DNA of 64,000 nt from Rhizosaccharibacter radicis (GCA_024508355.1 JAMZEJ010000006.1:124001-188000); one strand, 5' to 3'. Positions 46,524-55,990 are shown, counted from the stretch's first letter. Notes: generated from the letters alone by a model not told the origin. Numbers and translations are program-made.

Positions 46524-46758
46524 CCGGCCCGCAATGGTGGCGCCCGGCTGAACGGTCCGGTCTCCCGATCTCCCGAAGGTCGCGTTCGTCGGAACCGGCT
46601 TCAGGCCTTCGCGGCGTCATGATCCGGTGGCCGCGAGGGAGCATCGCGGTCTGAAAGCCGCCCCGGGGCCGATCGGAACGGCGCCTGAAGACCGGGCGTC
46701 CTCGGATGCGCCGAGGGTGCCGGCACGATCCGGCTGGAAGGCTCCCCGGCCGGAGAAT

Positions 46759-48552
46759 TCAGAACAGCCCGTGCAGGAACCAGTCCATCCGTCCGGTGGC
46801 CGGATCGCAGCCGTCGCCGCGGCGGAACAACCAGAACCGGCAGCCATGCTCGTCCTCGATCCTGAAATAATCGCGCATGGCATGGACCTCCCCGTCGCGC
46901 CGCCACCATTCGCCCGAGATGCGCTCGGGGCCGGCCGCCCGGCGTACCTGATGACGATGCCGCCGCCAGACGAAGAAGAGCGGGGGATGGTCCGGCAGCT
47001 CCGACATCACCTGTACCGGCTGCGGCGGATCGAACAACCGCACCGGCCTCGGCAGCATGGACGGCCATCCCCCGTCGGCCTGCCATGAATGGCGGCGCCA
47101 ATCCACGGCATTGACGGGGGCGGCGTTGACGGGAGGCGATGCGCCGGCCGGGTCCGGCCCGGCGGTGAGGCGCGCCGCGTTGTTCCGGTTGCCGCCGGGA
47201 TCGAGCGGAGGAACGCGGCGGACGCTGCGCTCGGGCACGTCGCTTTCCATCGGATGGGCGCGCCATAATCGTCCCGCGCCCAGGCGGTTCTCCAGCGTGT
47301 CGATCAGGGCGGACAGCTCCCGTGCCGCCTCCTCGATGCCCCCTTGGGGGACGTTTCCGGAGGGGCCGTTTCCGTGGACGATGTTCCGGGGAACGATCTC
47401 ACGCCCTCCGATCCCCCCGGGCCCGATTTCCCGGGAGGTCGCCTGCGGGAGCCGCTCCTGCGCCGCCCGGAGCGTTTCCACCACCAGCGCCACCAGGCGC
47501 ATCCGTTCCACGCCCTCGCCGGGATCGACCTGTTCCAGCCGCTCGCCCAGGAGGCGGGTCAGATGCGCGGCGTCGCGGCTCGGCCGGGACAGGGACGCAG
47601 CGAGCCATGTCCAGCTGTCGTCCACGCGCCCGAAACCCAGCATCGTCCGGCGGACCCCGGATTGCCCGGCTTCCAGGCGGCGGCACAACGCATCCACCAG
47701 GATCGCGATGGCCGCCCGCAGGGAGTCAGGCGTGCCGATCGGTTCGGCGAACACCCGCCGTTCCTCCAACGAGGATGGCGGCGGCTCCGGTTCGATCGGT
47801 TCCGCGATGCGGCCCGTCGCCTGGTCCAGCCGGCGCAAGGGCTGCATGCCGAGGCGCCGGGTCAGGGCCCCTCGGGGCAGGGCGGCGAGATCGGCGATCC
47901 GGTGCAGGCCGAAGCGATGGAGCGTCACGAGGTCCGGCTCGGACAGCCGCAACGCTTCCACCGGCAGCGGCGACAGGCATCCGGACAGTCCGGCCATGCT
48001 GACGCGGGCGATCGCCTGGTCGCCATGATGCGCCATCGCCCAGGCGGCTCCCGGAGTGGGTGCCACCGCGATCCGGCCGGCATGGCCCTCGGCGGCCAAA
48101 CCACGATGCAACTCGTCCAGAAGTGCTGGCTCGCCGCCAAACAAGCCCGCGCATCCGGTCAGGTCGAGCCAGATCCCGTCAGGGGGCAGGGCGCGGGTGG
48201 ACGGGGTGAAACGGCCGCACCAAGCTGCCAGCTCGCGCAGGGCGGCGACGTCCCGGCCGGGATCGGCCGGATAGCATCGCAGGCCCGGCAGGCTGGCCTG
48301 CGCCAGGGCGACGGTGATCCCCGGCTGCAGCCCGGCGCGTCTGGCGAGCTGGCAGGTCGCCTCGACCAGCCGTTTTCCGCCGGCCTGCGCCACCGTGACG
48401 AGCGGATGCTCAGGCGCTGCGGCGCCCGAACGATGCAGCCGCTCCGCCGCCCAGAACGGCAGCCACAGGAACCCGATCCGCCGGGAAGGATCGGCGCTGG
48501 CTCCGGAGGTCGGGGACGTCCCGTTCCAGGGAAGTGATCCGTCCGGTCGCAT
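46759..48552 (-). CDS. imuB: Y-family polymerase-like protein ImuB
   Basis: A 597-residue ImuB, the inactive adaptor of the ImuA-ImuB-DnaE2 mutasome that binds the sliding clamp. The Y-family fold is evident (FLWLPFWAAERLHRS at the N-terminus, FTPSTRALPPDGIWLDLTGC, AVAPTPGAAWAMAHHG, helix-hairpin-helix near LHRFGLHRIADLAALPRG). The first catalytic motif DMDxFF is LPFWA here, so the acidic metal ligand is lost, as expected for ImuB. A Gly/Pro/Ile-rich insertion lies at about 370-400. The start at 48552 overlaps the imuA end by 143 bases; no start nearer the conserved core exists. Confidence 0.88.
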   Translation of the reverse strand: MRPDGSLPWNGTSPTSGASADPSRRIGFLWLPFWAAERLHRSGAAAPEHPLVTVAQAGGKRLVEATCQLARRAGLQPGITVALAQASLPGLRCYPADPGRDVAALRELAAWCGRFTPSTRALPPDGIWLDLTGCAGLFGGEPALLDELHRGLAAEGHAGRIAVAPTPGAAWAMAHHGDQAIARVSMAGLSGCLSPLPVEALRLSEPDLVTLHRFGLHRIADLAALPRGALTRRLGMQPLRRLDQATGRIAEPIEPEPPPSSLEERRVFAEPIGTPDSLRAAIAILVDALCRRLEAGQSGVRRTMLGFGRVDDSWTWLAASLSRPSRDAAHLTRLLGERLEQVDPGEGVERMRLVALVVETLRAAQERLPQATSREIGPGGIGGREIVPRNIVHGNGPSGNVPQGGIEEAARELSALIDTLENRLGAGRLWRAHPMESDVPERSVRRVPPLDPGGNRNNAARLTAGPDPAGASPPVNAAPVNAVDWRRHSWQADGGWPSMLPRPVRLFDPPQPVQVMSELPDHPPLFFVWRRHRHQVRRAAGPERISGEWWRRDGEVHAMRDYFRIEDEHGCRFWLFRRGDGCDPATGRMDWFLHGLF

Positions 48553-49252
48553 CGCAAGCCTCCAGCCACCATGATCGGGACAGGCCGGTGTCCCGGCATC
48601 GCAGCAGATCGAGCCGCCAGGCGGCACGGCCGGGCCATGCATCGAGCGCGCCGTCATCCCTGCCGGGTGCCGGCAGAGCGGAAACCCGCCAGCGGCTGCT
48701 GGCAGCGCTCGGGGCCGACAGGGCGGGGTCGTCGAATCGCCTGCTGCGGCGGAGCGCGAACGCGGTGACGCCCGAACGGGCCGCCGCGAGCTGGAGACGA
48801 CGAGAGGCCACCAGCCCGAACGGGCCGTCCACCTCGCCGACCACGGCGCCCAGAGCGGGATGGCGGAGCGCCTCCTCCATGGCGGCCAGCACGTCACGGC
48901 CGCACTCGGCCAGGATCACCCGTCCGGGTCCCAGCCCGACCCCCGCGAGACCGGGCGGAAACAGGTCGCGCCCCCGCATGGCCCAGAACACCGGGCCCCG
49001 CTCGTGCCGGGCCAGCAGGCCGGCGACCAGAAGACTGGGAACCGCGGCATGCTCGGTATCGGGACCGGCGCCCATCACCTCGTGCAGCGCCCCGACCGCG
49101 AGGCCGCCTGAGGGAAGCAGACTGTCGATCTCATGCAGCCCGAACCGCAGAGGCGGTCGTGAAGAAGGGTGAGGGCTTCCACCGGCATGCCCGGAGATCT
49201 GGGCGATGCGGTTCCGCAACGCGTGAAGAGTCGATCCCTCAAGGTGTTCCAT
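48410..49252 (-). CDS. imuA: ImuA (RecA-like SOS protein)
   Basis: A protein of about 280 residues with a RecA/SulA-like fold, part of the SOS mutasome. Segments are LHALRNRIAQISG, FGLHEIDSLLPSGGLAVGAL, HEVMGAGPDTEHAAVPSLLV and LAECGRDVLAAMEEALR, matching ImuA. The Walker A is not canonical. The ATG at 49252 is used (49258, 49276 and 49279 are alternatives); a TTG at 49321 is excluded because it lies upstream of the predicted transcription start. It overlaps imuB by 143 bases, so the two are tightly coupled. Confidence 0.88.
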   Translation of the reverse strand: MEHLEGSTLHALRNRIAQISGHAGGSPHPSSRPPLRFGLHEIDSLLPSGGLAVGALHEVMGAGPDTEHAAVPSLLVAGLLARHERGPVFWAMRGRDLFPPGLAGVGLGPGRVILAECGRDVLAAMEEALRHPALGAVVGEVDGPFGLVASRRLQLAAARSGVTAFALRRSRRFDDPALSAPSAASSRWRVSALPAPGRDDGALDAWPGRAAWRLDLLRCRDTGLSRSWWLEACDATGRITSLERDVPDLRSQRRSFPADRVPVAAVLGGGAAASFGRRSA

Positions 49253-49290
49253 CCACATCGGTCTTGGCCCCGGCATCATCCTGCATATGA

Positions 49291-49305
49291 GAACATAACA
49301 AGAAC
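49291..49305 (-). promoter_or_regulatory. LexA box of imuA-imuB
   Basis: GAAC-ATAACAA-GAAC on the plus strand (GTTC-N7-GTTC on the minus strand), almost identical to the dnaE2 box. It overlaps the predicted -10 (plus 49293-49298). Confidence 0.88.
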
Positions 49306-49321
49306 ATATCGGATGCGACAA
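49293..49321 (-). promoter_or_regulatory. promoter of imuA-imuB
   Basis: On the minus strand TTGTCG (plus 49316-49321), a 17-base spacer and TTATGT (plus 49293-49298). Same spacing and same -10 sequence as the dnaE2 promoter. Confidence 0.65.
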
Positions 49322-49324
49322 GGT

Positions 49325-49470
49325 CGGGAAATTTTTCCCAGCGATGGTTCATTCGATCCTAATTCTTCAAAATGCCTTCCAATTAACTGTTTTTACACAA
49401 AGGATGCTACACGGACCATACATGCTAAAGTTGATCTCTTGGTCTAATTTCACCTCTAAACCAACTGTCT
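49325..49470. other. AT-rich island between imuA and the Nudix gene
   Basis: About 145 bases with far lower GC than the rest of the window, including runs such as AAATTTTT and CTGTTTTTACAC. It covers the non-coding gap and reaches into the last codons of the Nudix gene. I find no credible gene, tRNA or inverted repeat; small frames here lack ribosome binding sites. It may be a foreign remnant, a regulatory upstream element or a small RNA locus. Confidence 0.7.
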
Positions 49471-50334
49471 TTCCAGCATTCTTGAGAGAACGACGCCTTC
49501 TGATCCTGTTGGGGCGATCAGCCCGAGCCTCAGAAACAGGTCGATCAGCACGAGATTGACGTTGAACTTGAACCGGTCGGTGTCCCGCACCAGCCGGAAG
49601 ATTTCCGGCAGCGGCAACAGGATGAACTCCGCCACCTCGCCGTCATTGGCATGGGGGCGGAAATCCTCGGGCAGCCAGAGGTCGAAGCAGTGCAGCCGAT
49701 CCCGCCGCAGCCCCTCGGGGCGCTCCATCGCGTAGCTGATGATGCTGACCGCTTCGGCCTGCCTCGCTAGTTCCGGCGGCAGGTTGCTTTCCTCATGCCC
49801 TTCCTTCTCGAGCGTATCGCGGACGCCGTGGCCCGCCGCGATGCCGCCTGCCACCAGATGATCAAGCTTGCCGGGGTCCAGGAGCTTGTCGTCCGCACGT
49901 CGTCCCACCCAGAGGTGAATCCCGTCGGCCCGGTCGACCAGACCGTTCAGGTGCACCCCCTCCGCCAGGATGCCGAAGGCGGGGATCGCTCCCCGGTCTA
50001 TGCTGGTCAGCACCGGGCCGTCCGGCACCGCCCGGACGTCGAACGCCTCGCCGCGATGGCGAAACAGGCCGGCTGTTGCCAGCTCGCGCGCGAGCCCTGG
50101 GAGCCGCTCCGGGTCGTCGAGCACCAGGGCTTCCGGTTCATCGGCCACCCCTTTCTCCGCGAGGGCAGCGGCGATCGTGGCGCCGACCCAGCCCACGTCC
50201 AGGCTGCCGAGACGGAAGCGTTTGCGGTCGCCGGGCAGGCGCGCGCTGTTGCACCGGTCCAGGTGGCGCCCGAACGGACCTGGTGCCGCATCGATCGCCC
50301 GATCCGCATACCCGTCTCGGGGGTTCAGGGTCAT
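49456..50334 (-). CDS. DUF4743/Nudix hydrolase, TNR3-like
   Basis: A 292-residue protein with an N-terminal DUF4743 domain (YADRAIDAAPGPFGRHLDRC, to about 115) and a C-terminal Nudix domain (GIHLWVGRRADDKLLDPGKL). The Nudix box is GGIAAGHGVRDTLEKEGHEE: the two essential glutamates are kept, while the upstream Glu and the Arg are replaced by His and Lys. Relatives (thiamine pyrophosphokinase-associated Nudix proteins) hydrolyse oxidised thiamine pyrophosphate. An AAGGAG site lies 9 bases before the ATG at 50334. The last 15 or so codons are unusually AT-rich. Confidence 0.82.
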   Translation of the reverse strand: MTLNPRDGYADRAIDAAPGPFGRHLDRCNSARLPGDRKRFRLGSLDVGWVGATIAAALAEKGVADEPEALVLDDPERLPGLARELATAGLFRHRGEAFDVRAVPDGPVLTSIDRGAIPAFGILAEGVHLNGLVDRADGIHLWVGRRADDKLLDPGKLDHLVAGGIAAGHGVRDTLEKEGHEESNLPPELARQAEAVSIISYAMERPEGLRRDRLHCFDLWLPEDFRPHANDGEVAEFILLPLPEIFRLVRDTDRFKFNVNLVLIDLFLRLGLIAPTGSEGVVLSRMLERQLV

Positions 50335-50707
50335 GGGCGACGCTCCTTCGCGCTGGTTGATGCCGGACGCTCGGCGGCGGGACGCCTGGCTGGCCATGGT
50401 CCGGACCAAACGCCGCTGCTTTCAAAACGATGCGCGCGGACCGCCTCCAGGGCTCCCGCGACGCGGACCCCCGGTCGACGGCGCGGGGAGGGAACGGCGC
50501 GCGGATGCCCAGCCGCCGGTCCGCCGGAGGTCGTCCCGCCATGCCGGCATCCTCGGGACATTCCAAGGGTGGCTCCGCGCCGGGGAGAGGTTGCGGCTCG
50601 TCTTTCCGACCCGAAACCGTGGCCACGGCGCCGCGCTCGGTCGTCCCAGCGACATCCGCCCCTCCAAGCTTCATTGTGCCGCCGGATCCGGACGCCACAT
50701 CGGGATC
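50335..50707. other. divergent regulatory gap between Nudix and ABC genes
   Basis: A 373-base GC-rich stretch between divergent starts. I see no convincing gene: reading frames here are Arg/Pro/Gly-rich, lack ribosome binding sites and resemble no family. No clear promoter hexamers stand out. Confidence 0.55.
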
Positions 50708-52615
50708 ATGAGCTCATCGTCCTCGTCTCCACCCCCACCGGCCGGAACCGCCGCCGCCCGGCGTACCGCCCTGACCACGGTGACGGGGCTGCTGCCCTTT
50801 CTGTGGCCCCGCGGCGACTGGCGCACCCGCGGGCTGGTGTCGGTGTCCGTGCTGATGCTGCTGGCGGCCAAGGGCGCCAACGTGGCGGTGCCGATCATCT
50901 ATGCCCGCGCCGTGGACCATCTGTCGCATCGCGATCCGACCGGGCTGCTGACGGTCCCGGTCGCGCTGATCGTGGGTTACGGCCTCCTGCGGATCGCCTC
51001 GGGCGGCTTCGGCGAACTGCGGGACGCGGTGTTCGCGCCGGTGAAGCAGCGGGTGATCCGGAGTGTCGCGATGCGCACCTTCCGCCACCTGCACGGCCTG
51101 TCGCTCCGGTTCCATCTCGACCGGCAGACCGGCGGCGTCACCCGTGCCATGGAGCGCGGCACGGCGGCGGTGGAGCTCGTGCTCAGGCTCGGCGTGTTCA
51201 ACATCGTGCCGACCCTGTTCGAGACGGTGATGGTGGCCCTGGTCATCTGGCACCTGTTCGACTGGCGGTTCGCCCTGGCGACGGTGGCCACCGTGGTGGC
51301 CTATGTTTCCTTCACCGTGCTGTTCACCTCCTGGCGCATCGGCATCCGCCGGCGGATGAACGAGGTGGAAGGCGAGGCGAGCACCAAGGCGCTCGACAGC
51401 CTGCTGAACTACGAGACCGTGAAATACTTCAACAACGAGACCCACGAGGCCCGGCGGTTCGACGAGGCGCAGGCCCGCTACGAGCGCGCCGCCGTGCAGA
51501 CCCAGGTGTCGCTCAACATGCTGAACCTGGGGCAGGCGGCCATCATCGCGATCGCCCTGGCGGGCATCATGCTGATGGCGGCCGAAGGGGTCGCCGCGGG
51601 AAGGCTGACGGTCGGCAAGTTCGTGCTGGTGAACACCTATCTGATGCAGCTCTACCTGCCGCTGAACTTCCTGGGCTTCGTGTATGCGTCGGTCCGCCAG
51701 GGGGTGGTGGATCTCGAACAGATGTTCCGGCTGCTGGGCGAGCACCAGGAAGTCCAGGATCGGCCCGAGGCCCGCGTTCTTCCGGCCCGGCTGGAAGAAG
51801 CACCCCCGGCGGCGATCCGCTTCGACGGGGTGCGCTTCGGCTATCATCCGGACCGGGAAATCCTGCATGGCATCGATTTCGCCATCATGCCCGGGGGCCG
51901 CACGGCGGTGGTGGGACCGACCGGCGCGGGGAAATCCACCCTGAGCCGGCTGCTGTTCCGCTTCTACGACGTCGACGCCGGGCGGGTGCTGGTGGATGGG
52001 CACGACGTCCGGGACTGGACCCAGGACAGTCTGCGCGCCGCGATCGGGGTGGTGCCGCAGGACACGGTGCTGTTCAACGACACCATCCGCTACAACATCG
52101 CCTATGGCCGGATCGGCGCCACCGACGCCGAGATCGAGCAGGCCGCAAAGCTGGCGCAGGTGCATGATTTCGTGATGCGCCTCCCGGACGGCTACGACAC
52201 CCGCGTCGGCGAGCGCGGTCTGAAGCTGAGCGGAGGCGAGAAGCAGCGCGTGGCCATCGCCCGCACCCTGCTCAAGAACCCGCGGGTGCTGGTGCTGGAC
52301 GAGGCGACCTCGGCCCTCGACACCCATACCGAGAGCGAGATCCAGTCCGCCCTGCGGACGGTGGCCGCCGATCGCACCACCCTGATTATCGCCCACCGAT
52401 TGTCCACGGTGGTGGATGCGGACGAGATCCTGGTGCTGGCGGACGGGCGCGTGGCGGAGCGCGGCAGCCACCGCGCCCTGCTGGCCGAGGGTGGCCTGTA
52501 TGCCCGGATGTGGATCGCCCAGGCAGCGGAGCAGCGCGTGGAAGACCGGGAGTCGGCTGGGCGACAGGCGCTGGAGGCGGCCGATTCCCGGATACCGGAC
52601 CTGAGCCGCGCCTAG
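50708..52615 (+). CDS. Atm1-type ABC exporter (fused membrane and ATPase domains)
   Basis: A 635-residue half transporter. The transmembrane domain (about 40-345, six helices) includes LDSLLNYETVKYFNNETHEA, a segment typical of ATM1/HMT1-type exporters. The ATPase domain has Walker A GPTGAGKST, Q-loop VVPQDTVLFNDTI, signature LSGGEKQRVAIA, Walker B VLVLDEATSALD and the H-loop IIAHRLST. Atm1 proteins export glutathione-metal or sulfur compounds for cytosolic Fe-S assembly or detoxification. A SufR-like regulator near the window end is in line with an Fe-S theme but is 11 kb away. Confidence 0.92.
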   Translation: MSSSSSSPPPPAGTAAARRTALTTVTGLLPFLWPRGDWRTRGLVSVSVLMLLAAKGANVAVPIIYARAVDHLSHRDPTGLLTVPVALIVGYGLLRIASGGFGELRDAVFAPVKQRVIRSVAMRTFRHLHGLSLRFHLDRQTGGVTRAMERGTAAVELVLRLGVFNIVPTLFETVMVALVIWHLFDWRFALATVATVVAYVSFTVLFTSWRIGIRRRMNEVEGEASTKALDSLLNYETVKYFNNETHEARRFDEAQARYERAAVQTQVSLNMLNLGQAAIIAIALAGIMLMAAEGVAAGRLTVGKFVLVNTYLMQLYLPLNFLGFVYASVRQGVVDLEQMFRLLGEHQEVQDRPEARVLPARLEEAPPAAIRFDGVRFGYHPDREILHGIDFAIMPGGRTAVVGPTGAGKSTLSRLLFRFYDVDAGRVLVDGHDVRDWTQDSLRAAIGVVPQDTVLFNDTIRYNIAYGRIGATDAEIEQAAKLAQVHDFVMRLPDGYDTRVGERGLKLSGGEKQRVAIARTLLKNPRVLVLDEATSALDTHTESEIQSALRTVAADRTTLIIAHRLSTVVDADEILVLADGRVAERGSHRALLAEGGLYARMWIAQAAEQRVEDRESAGRQALEAADSRIPDLSRA

Positions 52616-52703
52616 TTCGGGCGCCGCCGGGCGGGGAGCGTCGCCCGGCGGTGGCGGACTGGGCTGCTCGGTCCTATCTGTCAGGGTGCCGAGGGAGGAC
52701 AGG

Positions 52704-53018
52704 ATGCCGAACAACGAGGCTTCGCGCGGCGAGGGTGCCGCGGCGAACAGCGAGATGCGGCTGGGGCAGGACGGTTCGGTACCGGCCGAACTCAGCCATG
52801 CCGGCGCCGTCACCGACAAGGCCATCGAATACATGCTGGGCGAGAAGCTGCCGCCGCTGGCGATCGCGTCCGCGCTGCTGGGCGGCTCGCTGGGGCTGCT
52901 GGCCCGCACCATGGATCAGTCCTCAATGCTGCGGATGCTGCAGAACGCCATGGACAGCGTGCGGGCCGGAGAACTGCATCCGGTTCATGACCGCTCCGTC
53001 GGCCGGCCGGCGGGGTGA
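52704..53018 (+). CDS. conserved hypothetical small protein
   Basis: A 104-residue protein with a disordered N-terminus and a helical core DKAIEYMLGEKLPPLAIASALLGG, one hydrophobic segment (ALLGGSLGLLARTM) and a C-terminal helix. GGAGG lies 7 bases before the ATG at 52704. No family recognised; it may be a small membrane-associated protein. It sits between the ABC exporter and rpmB, both on the same strand. Confidence 0.6.
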   Translation: MPNNEASRGEGAAANSEMRLGQDGSVPAELSHAGAVTDKAIEYMLGEKLPPLAIASALLGGSLGLLARTMDQSSMLRMLQNAMDSVRAGELHPVHDRSVGRPAG

Positions 53019-53058
53019 GGGCAGACGGCGCGAGTCGCGCGGTCCGGGCACCTCGCGC

Positions 53059-53087
53059 TTGACGGGACGGGCCGCCTTGGCCATAAG
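53059..53087 (+). promoter_or_regulatory. rpmB promoter
   Basis: TTGACG (53059-53064), exact 17-base spacer and CATAAG (53082-53087). The leader to the rpmB start is about 85 bases. Confidence 0.72.
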
Positions 53088-53177
53088 CCCGGCCTCACCA
53101 GAGTTGACGCGGTTGTGCCGCGCCGCTTGCCGTGGCCGCGGCCACATCGTTCTCGATCGTTTCCAGGGACCCAAACC

Positions 53178-53483
53178 ATGTCGCGCCGCTGCCAGATGAC
53201 CGGCAAGGGCGTGCTGACGGGCAACAACGTCAGCCACGCCAACAACAAGACCCGTCGCCGCTACCTGCCCAACCTGCAGGAGACGGCGCTGCTGAGCGAC
53301 GTGCTGGGCACTCCGGTCCGCATCCGCGTGACCACGCACGGCCTGCGCACCATCGAGCATAATGGCGGCCTCGACGCCTTCCTGCTGTCGACCCCGAACC
53401 GCCGCCTGCCGGAAGAAGCGCAGGTCCTGAAGCGCCGCATCCTGCGCGCCCAGGAAAAGAAGCAGGCGACCGCGTCCGCCTGA
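53178..53483 (+). CDS. rpmB: 50S ribosomal protein L28
   Basis: A 101-residue L28: [34 protein letters not shown], then a C-terminal extension typical of alphaproteobacteria ([20 protein letters not shown]). It has its own promoter and terminator. rpmG is not adjacent. Confidence 0.96.
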   Translation: MSRRCQMTGKGVLTGNNVSHANNKTRRRYLPNLQETALLSDVLGTPVRIRVTTHGLRTIEHNGGLDAFLLSTPNRRLPEEAQVLKRRILRAQEKKQATASA

Positions 53484-53538
53484 GCCCTCCCGGCGGCCCC
53501 GGGGCCGCCGGATGCGTTCCAGCGCCGAACGTTCGAGC

Positions 53539-53566
53539 CGGCCCGCCTCCTCCGGCGGGCCGTGTT
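53539..53566 (+). terminator. rpmB terminator
   Basis: A 9-bp G:C stem (53539-53547 with 53554-53562), six-base loop, then TGTTCCGTT. It is preceded by a perfect 22-base palindrome (53490-53511) right after the rpmB stop, which could form a second hairpin. Confidence 0.7.
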
Positions 53567-53791
53567 CCGTTCCGGGCTCTCACCCCGGCGGTGACGCGAC
53601 GCTTCCACCGAAACGCCGCCGTACCCGCACGGCGGCCTTGCAAATCCCCATCGTCTCGCGCATGTGAGGCGCCATCAAGCTCAGCACGGCCGCGCGGTCC
53701 CACCGCCGGCCCGATCGGCGCACGGAGCCCGTTCAGGCCGAAAGGCCACGAAGCTCTCCGACGCGCCGTTTTGGCTTTCAGGAGATCCAGC

Positions 53792-55879
53792 GTGTCCGGC
53801 AGTTCCGACCTTTCCCTGATCCGCAACATCGGCATCACCGCGCATATCGACGCGGGGAAGACGACGACCACGGAGCGCATCCTCTACTACACCGGCGTGT
53901 CCCATAAGATCGGTGAGGTCCACGAGGGCAACACCACCACCGACTACATGGAGCAGGAGCGTGAGCGCGGCATCACCATCACCTCCGCCGCCGTGACCTG
54001 CGAGTGGAAGGACCACCGCATCAACATCATCGACACGCCCGGCCACATCGACTTCAACATCGAGGTCAACCGGTCGCTCCGCGTGCTCGACGGCGCCATC
54101 TTCATCATCGAGGGCGTGGCTGGCGTGCAGCCGCAGTCCGAGACCAACTGGCGTCTCGCGGACCGCTACAACGTCCCGCGCATCATCTTCATCAACAAGC
54201 TGGACCGTACCGGCGCCGACTTCTACCGCGCGTTCGACACGCTGAAGGAGAAGCTCGACATCGTGGCGCTGCCGCTGCAGCTGCCGATCGGCGCCGAGGA
54301 CCAGTTCCTGGGCGTGGTCGACCTGGTCGAGATGAAGGCGATCATCTGGGAAGGCGGCGAACTCGGCGCGAAGTTCCACGACGAGGAGATCCCGGCCGAC
54401 CTGAAGGAGAAGGCGGCCGAGGCTCGCCAGACCCTGCTGGACACCGCCCTCGCCATGGACGACGCGGCGATGGAGGAATATTTCGAGAAGGGTGACGTGG
54501 ACGTCGCCACCCTGAAGCGCTGCATCAAGAAGGGCGCCATTTCCGGCGAGTTCCGCCCGGTGCTGTGCGGAACCGCGTTCAAGAACAAGGGCGTGCAGCC
54601 GCTTCTTGATGCGGTGCTCGACTATCTGCCGTCCCCCACCGACGTCGAGGGCATCCGTGTCGCCCCGCCGGAAGGCGAGGATGTGGACGAGAACGCGCTG
54701 GAAGTGATCCCGGTCGACCCCGAGGGCAAGTTCGCGGGGCTCGCGTTCAAGATCATCAACGACAAGTACGGCACCCTGACCTTCGTGCGCGTGTATCGCG
54801 GCGTGCTGAAGTCGGGCGATCAGGTGCTCAACACCACCAAGGGGCACAAGGAGCGTGTCGGCCGCATGTTCCAGATGCATGCCGACAAGCGCCAGGAGGT
54901 GAAGGAGGTCCATGCCGGCGATATCGCCGCGTTCGTGGGGCTCAAGGACACCCAGACCGGCGACACCCTGGCGGACTCCTCCGACCCGGTGGTGCTGGAG
55001 CGCATGGCGTTCCCGGTGCCGGTGATCGACATCTCGGTCGAGCCGAAGACCAAGGAAGGCGTCGAGAAGATGACGCTGGCGCTGCAGAAGCTCGCCGGCG
55101 AGGACCCGTCCCTGCGTCTCAAGACCGATCAGGAAACCGGCCAGACCATCCTGTCCGGCATGGGCGAGCTGCATCTCGAGATCATCATCGACCGCCTCCG
55201 CCGCGAGTACGGCGTGGACGCCAATATCGGCGCGCCGCAGGTGGCCTATCGCGAGACCATCTCCAAGCCCCACGTCGAGACCTACACCCACAAGAAGCAG
55301 TCGGGTGGTTCGGGCCAGTTCGCCGAGGTGAAGATCGAGTTCGCGCCGCAGGAGCGGAACGAGGGCATCGCCTTCGAGAACAAGGTCGTCGGCGGCACCG
55401 TGCCGAAGGAATATATCCCGGCGGTGGACAAGGGCATCCGCATCCAGTCCTCTACGGGCGTGCTGGCGGGCTTCCCGACGGTGGACTTCAAGTTCACCCT
55501 GCTGGACGGCAAGTATCACGACGTCGACTCGTCCGCGCTGGCGTTCGAGATCGCGGCCAAGGCTTGCTTCCGCGAAGGCATGAAGAAGGCCGGCCCCGTG
55601 ATCCTGGAGCCGATCATGGACGTCGAGGTCACCACGCCGCAGGACCATGTGGGTGACGTGGTGGGCGACCTGAACCGTCGTCGCGGCATGATCCAGAACC
55701 AGGAATCCGCGGGTTCCACGGTGACGGTGCGGGCCCAGGTGCCGCTCAAGGAGATGTTCGGCTACATCTCCCACCTGCGTTCCATGACGAAGGGGCGTGC
55801 TTCCTTCACCATGCAGTTCCACCACTATGACCCGGTGCCCCGGAACATCGCCGACGAGATCATGGCCAAGAGCGCCTGA
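53792..55879 (+). CDS. fusA: translation elongation factor G
   Basis: A 695-residue translocase. The GTPase domain has [34 protein letters not shown] and NKLD; domains II-V follow with [26 protein letters not shown] and the domain IV tip [15 protein letters not shown]. The start is a GTG at 53792 with AGGAG 8 bases upstream. All functional motifs are present, so it should be an active EF-G. It stands alone, without rpsL, rpsG or tuf, and has its own terminator. Confidence 0.95.
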   Translation: MSGSSDLSLIRNIGITAHIDAGKTTTTERILYYTGVSHKIGEVHEGNTTTDYMEQERERGITITSAAVTCEWKDHRINIIDTPGHIDFNIEVNRSLRVLDGAIFIIEGVAGVQPQSETNWRLADRYNVPRIIFINKLDRTGADFYRAFDTLKEKLDIVALPLQLPIGAEDQFLGVVDLVEMKAIIWEGGELGAKFHDEEIPADLKEKAAEARQTLLDTALAMDDAAMEEYFEKGDVDVATLKRCIKKGAISGEFRPVLCGTAFKNKGVQPLLDAVLDYLPSPTDVEGIRVAPPEGEDVDENALEVIPVDPEGKFAGLAFKIINDKYGTLTFVRVYRGVLKSGDQVLNTTKGHKERVGRMFQMHADKRQEVKEVHAGDIAAFVGLKDTQTGDTLADSSDPVVLERMAFPVPVIDISVEPKTKEGVEKMTLALQKLAGEDPSLRLKTDQETGQTILSGMGELHLEIIIDRLRREYGVDANIGAPQVAYRETISKPHVETYTHKKQSGGSGQFAEVKIEFAPQERNEGIAFENKVVGGTVPKEYIPAVDKGIRIQSSTGVLAGFPTVDFKFTLLDGKYHDVDSSALAFEIAAKACFREGMKKAGPVILEPIMDVEVTTPQDHVGDVVGDLNRRRGMIQNQESAGSTVTVRAQVPLKEMFGYISHLRSMTKGRASFTMQFHHYDPVPRNIADEIMAKSA

Positions 55880-55904
55880 TCCCGCTCCCGGACCCTGTTC
55901 CGAT

Positions 55905-55940
55905 GAAGGCCGGCCCCCCGCTGGGCCGGCCTTCTTTCGT
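55905..55940 (+). terminator. fusA terminator
   Basis: A 12-bp G:C-rich stem (55905-55916 with 55923-55934), six-base loop, then TTTCGTT. Confidence 0.87.
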
Positions 55941-55990
55941 TCAGGAGGCGCGATCCGCCGGCCCCGGGCGCTTGTTGACCTGGCCGTTTC

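Noticed and set aside
49344-49559. A 71-codon frame across the AT-rich island
   Set aside because: No ribosome binding site, overlaps the Nudix gene on the other strand and resembles nothing known.
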